Assembly (NCBI RefSeq): GCF_036880985.1
Contig: NZ_JBAJNO010000004.1
Location: 186,001 to 250,000, forward strand
DNA: 64,000 nt
Reading direction: 5' to 3'
DNA from: Limibacter armeniacum
GTDB taxonomy: Bacteria; Bacteroidota; Bacteroidia; Cytophagales; Flammeovirgaceae
Every line of letters begins with the position of its first letter. Position 1 is the first letter of the stretch. The notes beneath the pieces were generated by a model. That model saw nothing but the letters and a program-made list of their open reading frames with translations, did not search any database and had not been told where the DNA came from. Both the position numbers and the translations under genes were made by a program. Of the stretch, positions 54,113 to 62,933 are shown in pieces.

Positions 54113-57094
54113 TTAAAAAACAACTTTCGTCCCGAAGGTCACCGACTTCATTGTCGGGAAGTTGAACGCATCCACCTCCGGAGAGTAAGAATCTTTGTAA
54201 TCAGTAAAGTAATGAAGGTTGTTGCCTCTCATGTACAGGTTGACACTCTGCAAATGCATCTTCTCAAGTATGCTTGGAGGCAGGTTGTAAGACAGCGATA
54301 CGTTACGCAAGGAGATAAAAGAAGCATCTCTCACCTTTACCGCATTGGCAAAGTAGTAGTTGTCTGTCTCATGCGGCTCCGGGAATTCGTTTGATGGATT
54401 TTCCGGTGTCCAGTAATCTACCTTGATCGTATTGTCACGGCCTGTCAAAGAACCATAATAGTAATTGATCTTCTTGACACCCTGCACCATCTCAAACAGG
54501 ACTGACAATTCAAATCCCTTATAGGAAACTGTATTGTTGAGACCACCATACCACTTAGGATTGGAGCTGCCAAGGAAAGTCCTGTCATCCGTTGTGATTA
54601 CGCCGTCACCGTTCACATCCCTGATCTTAGGATCACCAGGTCCATAGCCGGCAATGGTTGGGTGCATGGCTGCCGCAGTTGATTCTTCACCTGCCTGATA
54701 GATTCCCAAGAAATCATATTCATACAGCACACCTATTGGCTGACCGATAAACCACCCGTTGGCTGTATCATCAATCGGGTTGCCTTCGTCATCTGTGCTG
54801 GCACGGTTCAGGCTGACAATCTTGTTACGGTCCATTGACCAGTTGGCTGACACATTCCATTTGATAGGTCCATCTATCACATCCGCTTTCAGTGCAAAGT
54901 CAATACCCCAGTTTTCTGTGCGACCGACGTTGCTCAACACTTGCTCATAACCGGAGGTAATCGGCAGTTTTTCGGTCAGCAACAAATCTTTTGTCTGTGT
55001 CTTGTAATAATCCAATGAACCGCCAATTCTTCCATTGAGGAATCCAAAGTCAATACCGGTGTTGAACTGGTTGCTTTCTTCCCAACGCAAGTCAGCATTC
55101 GGGGCTGTACTGGTAGTGAAACCTGTATGGATACCGTTTGCATCCGAATACCTTACCGCCTGAGCCAATGACATGTAACGGAAGTTTGGAATATTGTCAT
55201 TACCCATGATACCGTAGCTGGCACGCAGCTTCAACATATCAACTGGAGAATCTTCCAGAAACGACTCATTGTGGATATTCCATGCACCCGCCACTGAAGG
55301 GAAAGTACCGAAACGGTTATTCTCACCAAATTTTGAAGAACCATCCACACGCATGGTAAGCGTCAGGTTATAACGATCGTCATAAGAGTAGCCTGCCCTT
55401 CCAACAAAATAGACCTTTGACCAGTCATTCAGGCTGTATGCCAACGTTGATGTCTCAGATGATGTACTCCCAATCGCATTGTAATCCAGTTCATCCGTTG
55501 CGGCACTTCTTGCCTGCGTATTCAGGTTATAATATTTGTTCAATTGCATACCATATACCGCTGTCGCATTCAGGTTGTGCTTTTCATTAAGAGTGGTACT
55601 GTACGTCAGGATATTGTCAAGCAGGTAAGTCATGTTTCTGCTCAGCTGAATCCTTGAGTAGTTTGGTGCACCATCATTGTATTCCGTAGAAAGGAACCTG
55701 TTATACTTCTCATCACGCGCCTCAGCAAAAGCATTCAATCTGTACTTCAGCCCTTTTACGATATCCACTTCCACATAAGGATTGATAAACACACGGGTAT
55801 TCTGTCTGCTGATATCCGATTCCTGATACCTGAAAAGCGGGTTGTACTGGAACTGGTCGCCTTTTACAGTCGGAACCAGATCGCCGTTTTCATCGTGGGT
55901 TCTACCCAGCGGTGTATTGCCTACAAAATCATTGAAATCTGCATTGCCATTCTGGTCAAGTGTATTGCCTGTCTCGTCTGCATCTGAAGCTGAAATCTGG
56001 AGATTGGCACCGATCTTCAGAAAATCAGCAGCCTTGTAATCAGAATTCAATCTTAGTGAGTAGCGGGTATAGTCAGAATTCTGCACTACCCCAATTTCAC
56101 GGTACAGGTTGTTATTCAGGTAGAAAGTAAGCTTTTCACTTCCGCCTGATACAGTTACACCTGCGTTGGTCACACTTCCCGTACGCAACAATTGCTCATG
56201 CCAGTCAATTGACTTACCGTCAATGTAGTTTTGGCGTTCTACAGGGTCATTCAATACCTCGTTGATCGTTTTCGGATTGCCTGCTCCTGCCGCCGCATCC
56301 AGTTTCAGCTGTACATACTCATCAGCATTGAACATCTCAGGCGTCATCGAAAGCTGAGTAAAACCTGTCGAGAAGTTGACTGAGACCGTTGGCTTGCCTG
56401 ACTTTCCTCTCTTGGTTGTAATCAGGATAACCCCATTGGCACCACTGGCACCGTAGATGGAAGCTGCAGCCGCATCTTTGAGTACATTCAGTGTCTCAAT
56501 ATCGTTCGGGTTGATGTCTGCCATGTTACCACCCGTCAATGGCACCCCATCCAATACGATCAGCGGATCATTGCCTGACGTCAGTGAATTGGTACCACGG
56601 ATTTTCATGCTGACACCTGAACCAGGCATACCACTCGTTCGGGAAATCCTTACACCCGGTACCTGACCTCTCAACGCCTCAATGGCATTCGGTACTGGCA
56701 CTTTGTTGATGTCTTCAGCCTTGATGGAAGAAATGGCTCCCGTTACGTTGGTTCGCTCCATAGAGCCATAACCAACTACGACCACTTCCGAGAGTTGAGC
56801 AATATCCTCTTGCATGGTAATGTCAATCACAGACCTGTTATTGACACTAACCGGCTGTGTAACATAGCCGATATAATTGAAAATCAGTTTTGCGCCTGAA
56901 GGTACCTCAATGGTGTATTTGCCAAACACATCCGTTGTAGTTCCCTGATTCGTTCCTTCCAGAATAATGCTCACGCCTGGGAGCGGTTCATTCTGTGCAT
57001 CGGTTACTGTACCTGCCACCTTGATTGCCTGTGCCAACAAGGTATCAAAGCAAAATAGCAATAGCAGGAGTAAAATTCCCTTTTTCATTTTCAT
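54113..57094 (-). CDS. SusC/RagA-family TonB-dependent transporter (xylan locus, second pair)
   Basis: The product has about 993 residues from MKMKKGILLLLLLFCF at 57094; 57109 and 57088 are alternatives. The regulatory-like N-domain is GTVTDAQNEPLPGVSIILEG. The plug follows with LSEVVVVGYGSMERTNVTGA and the SusC signature IETLNVLKDAAAASIYGASG. The barrel ends in MKSVTFGTKVVF. It lies 64 bases after the GH67 gene with no convincing promoter between, so GH67 is probably the first gene of this transcript. It imports xylan fragments using TonB energy. Confidence 0.93.
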   Translation of the reverse strand: MKMKKGILLLLLLFCFDTLLAQAIKVAGTVTDAQNEPLPGVSIILEGTNQGTTTDVFGKYTIEVPSGAKLIFNYIGYVTQPVSVNNRSVIDITMQEDIAQLSEVVVVGYGSMERTNVTGAISSIKAEDINKVPVPNAIEALRGQVPGVRISRTSGMPGSGVSMKIRGTNSLTSGNDPLIVLDGVPLTGGNMADINPNDIETLNVLKDAAAASIYGASGANGVILITTKRGKSGKPTVSVNFSTGFTQLSMTPEMFNADEYVQLKLDAAAGAGNPKTINEVLNDPVERQNYIDGKSIDWHEQLLRTGSVTNAGVTVSGGSEKLTFYLNNNLYREIGVVQNSDYTRYSLRLNSDYKAADFLKIGANLQISASDADETGNTLDQNGNADFNDFVGNTPLGRTHDENGDLVPTVKGDQFQYNPLFRYQESDISRQNTRVFINPYVEVDIVKGLKYRLNAFAEARDEKYNRFLSTEYNDGAPNYSRIQLSRNMTYLLDNILTYSTTLNEKHNLNATAVYGMQLNKYYNLNTQARSAATDELDYNAIGSTSSETSTLAYSLNDWSKVYFVGRAGYSYDDRYNLTLTMRVDGSSKFGENNRFGTFPSVAGAWNIHNESFLEDSPVDMLKLRASYGIMGNDNIPNFRYMSLAQAVRYSDANGIHTGFTTSTAPNADLRWEESNQFNTGIDFGFLNGRIGGSLDYYKTQTKDLLLTEKLPITSGYEQVLSNVGRTENWGIDFALKADVIDGPIKWNVSANWSMDRNKIVSLNRASTDDEGNPIDDTANGWFIGQPIGVLYEYDFLGIYQAGEESTAAAMHPTIAGYGPGDPKIRDVNGDGVITTDDRTFLGSSNPKWYGGLNNTVSYKGFELSVLFEMVQGVKKINYYYGSLTGRDNTIKVDYWTPENPSNEFPEPHETDNYYFANAVKVRDASFISLRNVSLSYNLPPSILEKMHLQSVNLYMRGNNLHYFTDYKDSYSPEVDAFNFPTMKSVTFGTKVVF

Positions 57095-57173
57095 ATACAC
57101 ATGGTTCATTTTGTGTCAGTTTTAGGGTTCATGTTTGCAATTTTTATATGTATTGGTCTAAGGATAAATGTGT

Positions 57174-59306
57174 CTAGTTATGATGTTTCATATCAAACTT
57201 GAGCTTCTTCAAATCTTCGAGCTGATGGACAGGTCTTGCCAACTCTGACGGAATTGGTTGTTGAGAAAAAGTCTGGAAGTAAAGTAAGCAGGCATCCCGC
57301 CACCAGCTAGCCTCTTTCAGTTGGGTTTCCAATTTGGATTCCACCTCTTGATATCGCTGTTCGTCTACTTTCCCTTTCATTGTTCTCCAAACATCCTGAA
57401 AGACTTTTACCTGATCCACACCTTCACTATAGCGGTAGCAGAGTTCTGTCCATAATGTTTTTCCGTTATGAAGTGTATAGTCCCAAGGCAAATGGTGGAA
57501 CCACAACAGGTATTCTTCAGGACAAAGCTGCGGATTGTCATACATGGACTTAAGTGGGTCAAAATATTGGGCAGTTGCATTGCTGCCTGTACTAGAGCGG
57601 TTAAAACCAATCCCATTGATATCTGCCTTGTGATAATAGGATGGCATCCAGTCTGGTCTGGCACCTGGTACTGCACACCAAGGTTCTGGACCGTAATGAT
57701 GTCCCCACCCCATCAGGTGGTGAAGTCCTAATGGCGTCATGTAATTGACTGTAGCCTCCCTTGACTCCATCATGACCCTACTCATTGCATTGACAAACTG
57801 CTGATCTGTTGTGAAAGTCTGCTTCAGCCATTCTGCTGCAATTTTGTGTGCAGGCAACTGATGGTTCCAAGCCAAACGTCCGTAGGCATACCAATTTGAT
57901 TGAGCAAAGTGATGACCACACCAATTAGGATCTGAGCCGATATTGGCAACGCCAGCAATCGCTGTAATGGAATCCTTGAAAACCGTTCCATCACTAATGG
58001 AGGATACCGGTGTATTTCTTCCTTTTGCATAAGTATCTGCATCAAGAAATTCCTTGAAAAGCGTTCCGAGGTAAACCAAGTGATTTGAAAAGCCTAGGTA
58101 TTCCTGTGTAACCTGAAGTTCAGGCATCAGTGTAGTATTTTGCATGCGACCGAAAAGTGGGCTGAACGGTTCGCGTGGCTGAAAATCTACTGGGCCGTTT
58201 TTGACCTGAACGATTACATTCTTCCTGAACTGTCCATCCAGTGGCAAAAACTCATTGTAAGCTTGCTTTGCCCGATCTTCCTCTGTCGGGTTGTAGACAA
58301 ATGCCCGCCACATTACAATCCCATGATAAGGAGCCAGCGCATCAGCCAGCATATTGGCGCCTTCGGCATGGGTTCTGCCAAAATCCTGCGGACCTGGTAA
58401 CCCTTCTGAATTGGCTTTTACGAGAAAGCCTCCAAAATCAGGAATTTCCTTATAGATAGCAGCGACCTTCTGCTGCCACCATTCGATCACCTGCTCATCC
58501 AAAGGATCTGATGTAGGCAAACCTCCTAACTGAGCTGGAGAAGAAAAATTGATGGACAAGTAAACCTTAAGTCCATAGGGACGAAATACATCAGCCAGTG
58601 ATTTTACTTTTATCAGGTACTCCTCGCTCAGAATCATCGGGTTCGCATTTACATTGTTAAGTACCGTACCATTGATACCGACAGATGCATTCGCTTTGGC
58701 ATATTCCTGATATCTCTCGTCAACTTTAGAAGGAAGCTCATCCCACTGCCAAAGCGATCTTCCTGCGTAGCCCCTTTCTACTGTCCTATCCAGGTTATCC
58801 CAATGGTTCAGGATACGTCGGTCAAATTTTGGTCTTTCTTCTAACCTTACGGGAAACTGCTCACCTGTGCGTAGCAGTCTCAGGTAATGGAATGTTCCAT
58901 ACAGCAACCCAATCTCCGTATTGGCAGCAATGACCATCATACCATTCTCCTTTTTTAGGAGAAAACCATCCTCTTCCAACTTGTCCAATTCTCCTGACTT
59001 GAGATAGTTTGCTGCCAGCTTGTCCTGAGGTGTAATCAGTAATAATATCCCTTTAGATACCTTACGCTGTCTTTTTATTTCGGTGCCAAACAGGTTTGAC
59101 AATCCATCCTGAAGTTCCGCTGTGATGATAGCTCTGGTGTCTGATTTTCCTTCCAGATAAAACCCTGTTGGATGAGTAGCAGCCGTGGCAACCTCAGTAT
59201 TGGAAAACCATAATGCATAACCATCTACCTTGTCTGTAGACTGCGCATTTACAAAAGTGACAGCCAAAAGGAGTGCTACTCCCAACATCAGTTTTTTACA
59301 GATCAT
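57174..59306 (-). CDS. GH67 alpha-glucuronidase
   Basis: This gene encodes 710 residues, the normal length, with the signal MICKKLMLGVALLLAVTFVN-AQ. The catalytic trio is visible: Glu301 in KANSEGLPGP (acid), Asp374 in NGPVDFQP and Glu402 in TQEYLGF (bases). Their spacings of 73 and 28 match those of the characterised Cellvibrio enzyme as I remember them. Other family blocks are VKANSEGLPGPQDFGRTHAE, PNWCGHHFAQSNWYA and EEYLLWFHHLPWDY. It removes (4-O-methyl)glucuronic acid from the non-reducing end of xylo-oligosaccharides, acting in the periplasm. It heads the large enzyme operon and defines the target as glucuronoxylan. The released acid would be handled by the UxuA pathway. Confidence 0.96.
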   Translation of the reverse strand: MICKKLMLGVALLLAVTFVNAQSTDKVDGYALWFSNTEVATAATHPTGFYLEGKSDTRAIITAELQDGLSNLFGTEIKRQRKVSKGILLLITPQDKLAANYLKSGELDKLEEDGFLLKKENGMMVIAANTEIGLLYGTFHYLRLLRTGEQFPVRLEERPKFDRRILNHWDNLDRTVERGYAGRSLWQWDELPSKVDERYQEYAKANASVGINGTVLNNVNANPMILSEEYLIKVKSLADVFRPYGLKVYLSINFSSPAQLGGLPTSDPLDEQVIEWWQQKVAAIYKEIPDFGGFLVKANSEGLPGPQDFGRTHAEGANMLADALAPYHGIVMWRAFVYNPTEEDRAKQAYNEFLPLDGQFRKNVIVQVKNGPVDFQPREPFSPLFGRMQNTTLMPELQVTQEYLGFSNHLVYLGTLFKEFLDADTYAKGRNTPVSSISDGTVFKDSITAIAGVANIGSDPNWCGHHFAQSNWYAYGRLAWNHQLPAHKIAAEWLKQTFTTDQQFVNAMSRVMMESREATVNYMTPLGLHHLMGWGHHYGPEPWCAVPGARPDWMPSYYHKADINGIGFNRSSTGSNATAQYFDPLKSMYDNPQLCPEEYLLWFHHLPWDYTLHNGKTLWTELCYRYSEGVDQVKVFQDVWRTMKGKVDEQRYQEVESKLETQLKEASWWRDACLLYFQTFSQQPIPSELARPVHQLEDLKKLKFDMKHHN

Positions 59307-59790
59307 AGTTCTTGAGTTCTAAAAGATCAGTTTCAATTATTTGAATTCCACCTAACGAAAAGTTATATACTATCTTAGGCGGATTGAATGATGGCAACCA
59401 GTAAACCGGTAAGACATAAAACCAGTACTGCCTCGATCGCGATTCTCATCCAAAATGAGATGATCGGCTTCTTCATCTTGTTCTGCATTTTCTGTTGATT
59501 TTTCGAAATGTATATAAACGTAATTACGACACCTATAACAAATGCTGCATTTAATTGTACATTTGACGCCTTTGTCTACGACTGCAACATTTGTTGCTTT
59601 TTGTGCAACATTTCTTATAAAAAATCCTTTTGAAGGGTTGTCAGATGGGAAAAACAGAGGCAACAAAATTGACAAAGTAGCATCTATGTCAATCCATTTT
59701 CTAATGATGAAGCAAAAGTTTTTGATAAACTCGAAGTAGAGATTTAAAAAATTCTGATAGACTAAAATCTTACAAATGATACCAAAACTA

Positions 59791-59828
59791 AGGGTGACAA
59801 TATAGGAATGCTTCTACATTGTCACCCT
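59791..59828. terminator. Perfect 11-bp inverted repeat (terminator or operator)
   Basis: AGGGTGACAAT and ATTGTCACCCT enclose a 16-base loop. On the minus strand it is followed by TAGTTTTGG. It is one of two hairpins downstream of the SusC-SusD-binding protein unit. The perfect symmetry would also fit a protein-binding site for the GH67 operon. Confidence 0.5.
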
Positions 59829-59990
59829 AAGTGATTTCATATAACCTACCCATCCATTAATCTAAAGGAATACAATTCTCCTTGTCTTAATTGGCAGCAG
59901 AAGCATCATTTTATCACTTACTTCATAATTCCTTTCGTTTCTGGTTTCTGATTAGATACAATTTATTGGGCTATTTCTTTGTCTGCAAAC

Positions 59991-60024
59991 AAAAAGTCCC
60001 TGAAGCAATACCTCAGAGACTTTT
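59991..60024 (-). terminator. Terminator after the first SusC-SusD-binding protein unit
   Basis: On the minus strand AAAAGTCTCTGA pairs with TTCAGGGACTTTTT around a short loop (one mismatch). The T run is built into the 3' arm. It lies about 57 bases beyond the stop of the glycan-binding protein gene. Confidence 0.7.
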
Positions 60025-60080
60025 ACATCAATTATTCAATTACTATTACCTTACTTATTTAATCCAACTGTATTAACTAT

Positions 60081-61220
60081 CTATTTTGGTGTGACCCTAA
60101 AGTTATCTACAGCAAAGTTGAGCGTTTGGGATACCCCTTCATTAAAGAAGAATGAAACAGCATATTTCCCCTCATTTGTATTTGGATTGGCTGCACTGTT
60201 CGCCATGATATATTCGAAAGGAATCGACATGGTCTCCCATTTTCCTTTTGTGTCAATGGCTCCACTTGCCCACGCATAGTTTTGACTGTGACGATCTGGC
60301 TCTATCTCATTGCCTATAAAGAACTTCAGGACTGTTTGGTCAGCCCAAGGCGTCACCGTATTCAGCTCAAACTTCAGGTTATATTTTTGAGGGTTTTGAA
60401 TTGCATCTGCCGGAATGTTTCCTGTTGCCAAACTGCTGTTCGCTGGAGCAACCAACATCTCAAACCAACCTGCATATTCCTGATTTACCCTGATAAACCT
60501 TCCAGAAATTGGATCAACATCCGGATCCTGATCTACAATGAACAAGTGTCCATGCCACCAGCCACTTGGCTCATCCTCAAAATCTGCAAAGACATTGCGT
60601 GTATCATAGTACATCTGGCTACTGGTAGCTGTGCCAAAATTGGTCTCCACAGTAACTGCACCTGGCGCTGCTCCTTCTGGAACGATAACGGTCAATTCAC
60701 TTTGAGCGAGCGATACCACTTCTGCTTCCACACCACCCTCAAAAGTGACGACCAAAGGGTCAAAAAAGAAATCTCCCTTAATTGTAAGTGGCGTTCCTAC
60801 AGGTGCATATTCATTCTTCAACACATCTACTCTAGGAGCTGAAATGGAAATGCTAAAACTATGTGTCAATTCACCTCCATTCCCAAATTTCAAGGTCAAC
60901 TCGTCAGTCACTTCTGCCGGTGGTGTATTCGGCGTTGTCACCAGAATGCTCTGATCGCTAATAAATGCAGGATTCAGAATAGCTGACTGGTCGTTGAACC
61001 AAATCTCACGAACATCACCAAGGTTGTCCCCCACTATCGCAATCAGGTTACCCATATAGGCACTGTCCAACGCAACATCGGCTTCAGCAGGATCCGTAAC
61101 CCTGATGTAATAGATCACAGGTTTGCCATTGTTCACCAAATCATCTTCCTGACAGGAAGTCAAGCTAATCCCCAGTATGATTGGGATAAAAAGGGTTACG
61201 ATATATTTCAAGTATCTCAT
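60081..61220 (-). CDS. Surface glycan-binding lipoprotein with IPT/TIG domains (first pair of the xylan locus)
   Basis: The ATG at 61220 gives MRYLKYIVTLFIPIILGISL and the lipobox LTSC; the start at 61259 would overlap the SusD gene. The product has 379 residues. IPT/TIG-like domains (DNLGDVREIWFNDQSAI; APVGTPLTIKGDFFFDPLVV) precede a C-terminal carbohydrate-binding sandwich with Trp pairs (GWWHGHLFIVDQDPDVDP, EYAGWFEMLV) and a final LNFAVDNFRV strand. Its layout parallels the binding protein at 51423-52511, but the sequence is quite different. It should bind xylan outside the cell. It is the last gene of its unit, with a terminator after it. Confidence 0.8.
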   Translation of the reverse strand: MRYLKYIVTLFIPIILGISLTSCQEDDLVNNGKPVIYYIRVTDPAEADVALDSAYMGNLIAIVGDNLGDVREIWFNDQSAILNPAFISDQSILVTTPNTPPAEVTDELTLKFGNGGELTHSFSISISAPRVDVLKNEYAPVGTPLTIKGDFFFDPLVVTFEGGVEAEVVSLAQSELTVIVPEGAAPGAVTVETNFGTATSSQMYYDTRNVFADFEDEPSGWWHGHLFIVDQDPDVDPISGRFIRVNQEYAGWFEMLVAPANSSLATGNIPADAIQNPQKYNLKFELNTVTPWADQTVLKFFIGNEIEPDRHSQNYAWASGAIDTKGKWETMSIPFEYIMANSAANPNTNEGKYAVSFFFNEGVSQTLNFAVDNFRVTPK

Positions 61221-61245
61221 GTCAATCGGTTGTTTAGTGTTCAGC

Positions 61246-62895
61246 TTAATCAAACTCATACGCTACGGCTTCTGCTCCGGGAGCCAACAAAGCGTTGTTC
61301 AATACCTCCGATGATGGGATTGGCAAGAACATGTCTCCCTCTGTAACCAGTACCTCAGCTGTATTCTGTTCCAATACATAGCCATCCACTGAATTCTCAT
61401 CCGGAACGTTATCGCCCTGAATTCGCTGGTATATCATGCCCCTCTTCTGGGCGTTCAAGTAATTCAAGGCAGCGGAAGCATTACGGTAGTAAAGCCTTTT
61501 CACATCAAACCAGTTGATGCCTTCAAAAGCGAACTCCACTCTCCTTTCATTGAAAATATCTTCAAATGTCAGGGTACTCAGGCTAGGCAATGAAGCCCTG
61601 TCCCTGATCGCATTGAAATACTGAAGCGCCTTTGTATCAGAAGTGGAAGCACTAGCTCCCAGAACCGCTTCCGCATAGACCAGGTAAACATCTGCCAACC
61701 TTAGCATATACGTGTTCAGTTCTACCGCCTGATTGGTTGAAACCTTACCTGGAAAATCCTGTGCACTGCCGACCACATATTTCTTGATATTATTCAGTAA
61801 TGGAGCCGCACTTTCAATCTGCTGCCCACCATCATCATAGGTCACAATATTGTAAGTATAACCACCTTCTTCCTGATTGATCTCCGGGTAGAAGTTTCCT
61901 GACTCCATTATGATTGATGCCCTTCTCGCATCATTTTTTGAGATGGCATTCAACAAACTGAGTGATGCTGATTTACCGCCACCCCAAGCTTCAGTATTTC
62001 CAGTAATCAAACTATTTCGTGCATAATTAGCCTGACGGCTGTTACCCAAGCCATAATTTCCGGACATCCATTGCAGCGCAAAAAGCGTTTCCTCGTTGTT
62101 GTTGTAATCCACATGGAAAAGGTTGGCGTAGTTGTTCATCAAAGAAAGTCCACTATTCTCAATCACATCTGCTGCCAGTTTCTTGGCTTCCTCAAAGTCC
62201 TGACTGCTGGTCGAACTGTTCAGGTGTTGCGCGCGTGTCAAGTAGACCTTAGCCAACATTCCTTTTGCCGACCATTGGGTCACACGACCGGGTTGGTCAC
62301 TGGTACGAAGATTTGCCGCTGCAAACTCAAGATCCCTGATCATAAATTCATAGAGACTTGATTGTGTATTCTTTGGCAGCAACATATTGTTGCTGGTCAC
62401 CAACTCAGTAGAATTTTCTACGATTGGCAATTCACCAAAATACTCCGTCAGGAAATAGTAGGCTGCAGCCCTGATAAACCTTGCTTCTGCCAATCCTTCA
62501 TCGATCACTTTCTGCTCAACATTTCCTTCAGCAGCCCTTGGCATGTCATTGATAATTGAGTTGGCATATGACACTACCCTGAACAAGCTGTTCCAACCTG
62601 ATGAGATATGGGAATTACCTTCATTGAAGGAAAAGAAAAAGAATTGGCCTTCCTGATCCCAGGTGTGGTGCAGGTCTCCAGACATCACATCTCCACCCAT
62701 CCAAGCCAGCTTATCATTGTAGCCAAACCATGCGAGGTTATAGAGTGAAGCTGTAGCAGACTTGATTTCCTTTTCATTTCTGAAATAGTTATCCGCTACC
62801 AGCCTGTCTTGCGGAATTACCTCCAAAAACTCATCACTGCAGGCTCCTAATGCCACCATCAGCGTAAGCATGTATATATATCTTATTACTTTCAT
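61246..62895 (-). CDS. SusD/RagB-family lipoprotein (xylan locus, first pair)
   Basis: The product has about 549 residues from MKVIRYIYMLTLMVALGACS; 62907 is an alternative start. The lipobox is ALGAC. SusD features include LAEARFIRAAAYYFLTEYFG, AKGMLAKVYLTRAQHL, YMLRLADVYLVYAEAVL and FEDIFNERRVEFAFEGINWF followed by DVKRLYY. It lies about 38 bases after its SusC partner and before the binding-protein gene. It captures glycan for that transporter. The two SusCD pairs of this locus recall the tandem pairs of known gut xylan systems. Confidence 0.93.
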   Translation of the reverse strand: MKVIRYIYMLTLMVALGACSDEFLEVIPQDRLVADNYFRNEKEIKSATASLYNLAWFGYNDKLAWMGGDVMSGDLHHTWDQEGQFFFFSFNEGNSHISSGWNSLFRVVSYANSIINDMPRAAEGNVEQKVIDEGLAEARFIRAAAYYFLTEYFGELPIVENSTELVTSNNMLLPKNTQSSLYEFMIRDLEFAAANLRTSDQPGRVTQWSAKGMLAKVYLTRAQHLNSSTSSQDFEEAKKLAADVIENSGLSLMNNYANLFHVDYNNNEETLFALQWMSGNYGLGNSRQANYARNSLITGNTEAWGGGKSASLSLLNAISKNDARRASIIMESGNFYPEINQEEGGYTYNIVTYDDGGQQIESAAPLLNNIKKYVVGSAQDFPGKVSTNQAVELNTYMLRLADVYLVYAEAVLGASASTSDTKALQYFNAIRDRASLPSLSTLTFEDIFNERRVEFAFEGINWFDVKRLYYRNASAALNYLNAQKRGMIYQRIQGDNVPDENSVDGYVLEQNTAEVLVTEGDMFLPIPSSEVLNNALLAPGAEAVAYEFD

Positions 62896-62933
62896 TTTGA
62901 TTCTCACTTTATGGTTTGAAAAAAAATCAGCGA

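Larger units (their letters stand above)
59307..60080. other. Intergenic region between two xylan transcription units
   Basis: These 774 AT-rich bases contain two strong hairpins, annotated separately, and no convincing gene. Near the GH67 start, on the minus strand, TATAACTTTTC (about 59,360-59,370) is a weak promoter-like match without a well-placed -33 box. Frames in this stretch (for example 59,370-59,675) have no homology that I can recognise. The region should hold the promoter and regulator site of the GH67-led operon. Confidence 0.55.

Noticed and set aside
59370-59675. 101-codon minus-strand frame upstream of GH67
   Set aside because: There is no recognisable domain or plausible start context, and it overlaps the likely promoter region of the GH67 operon.
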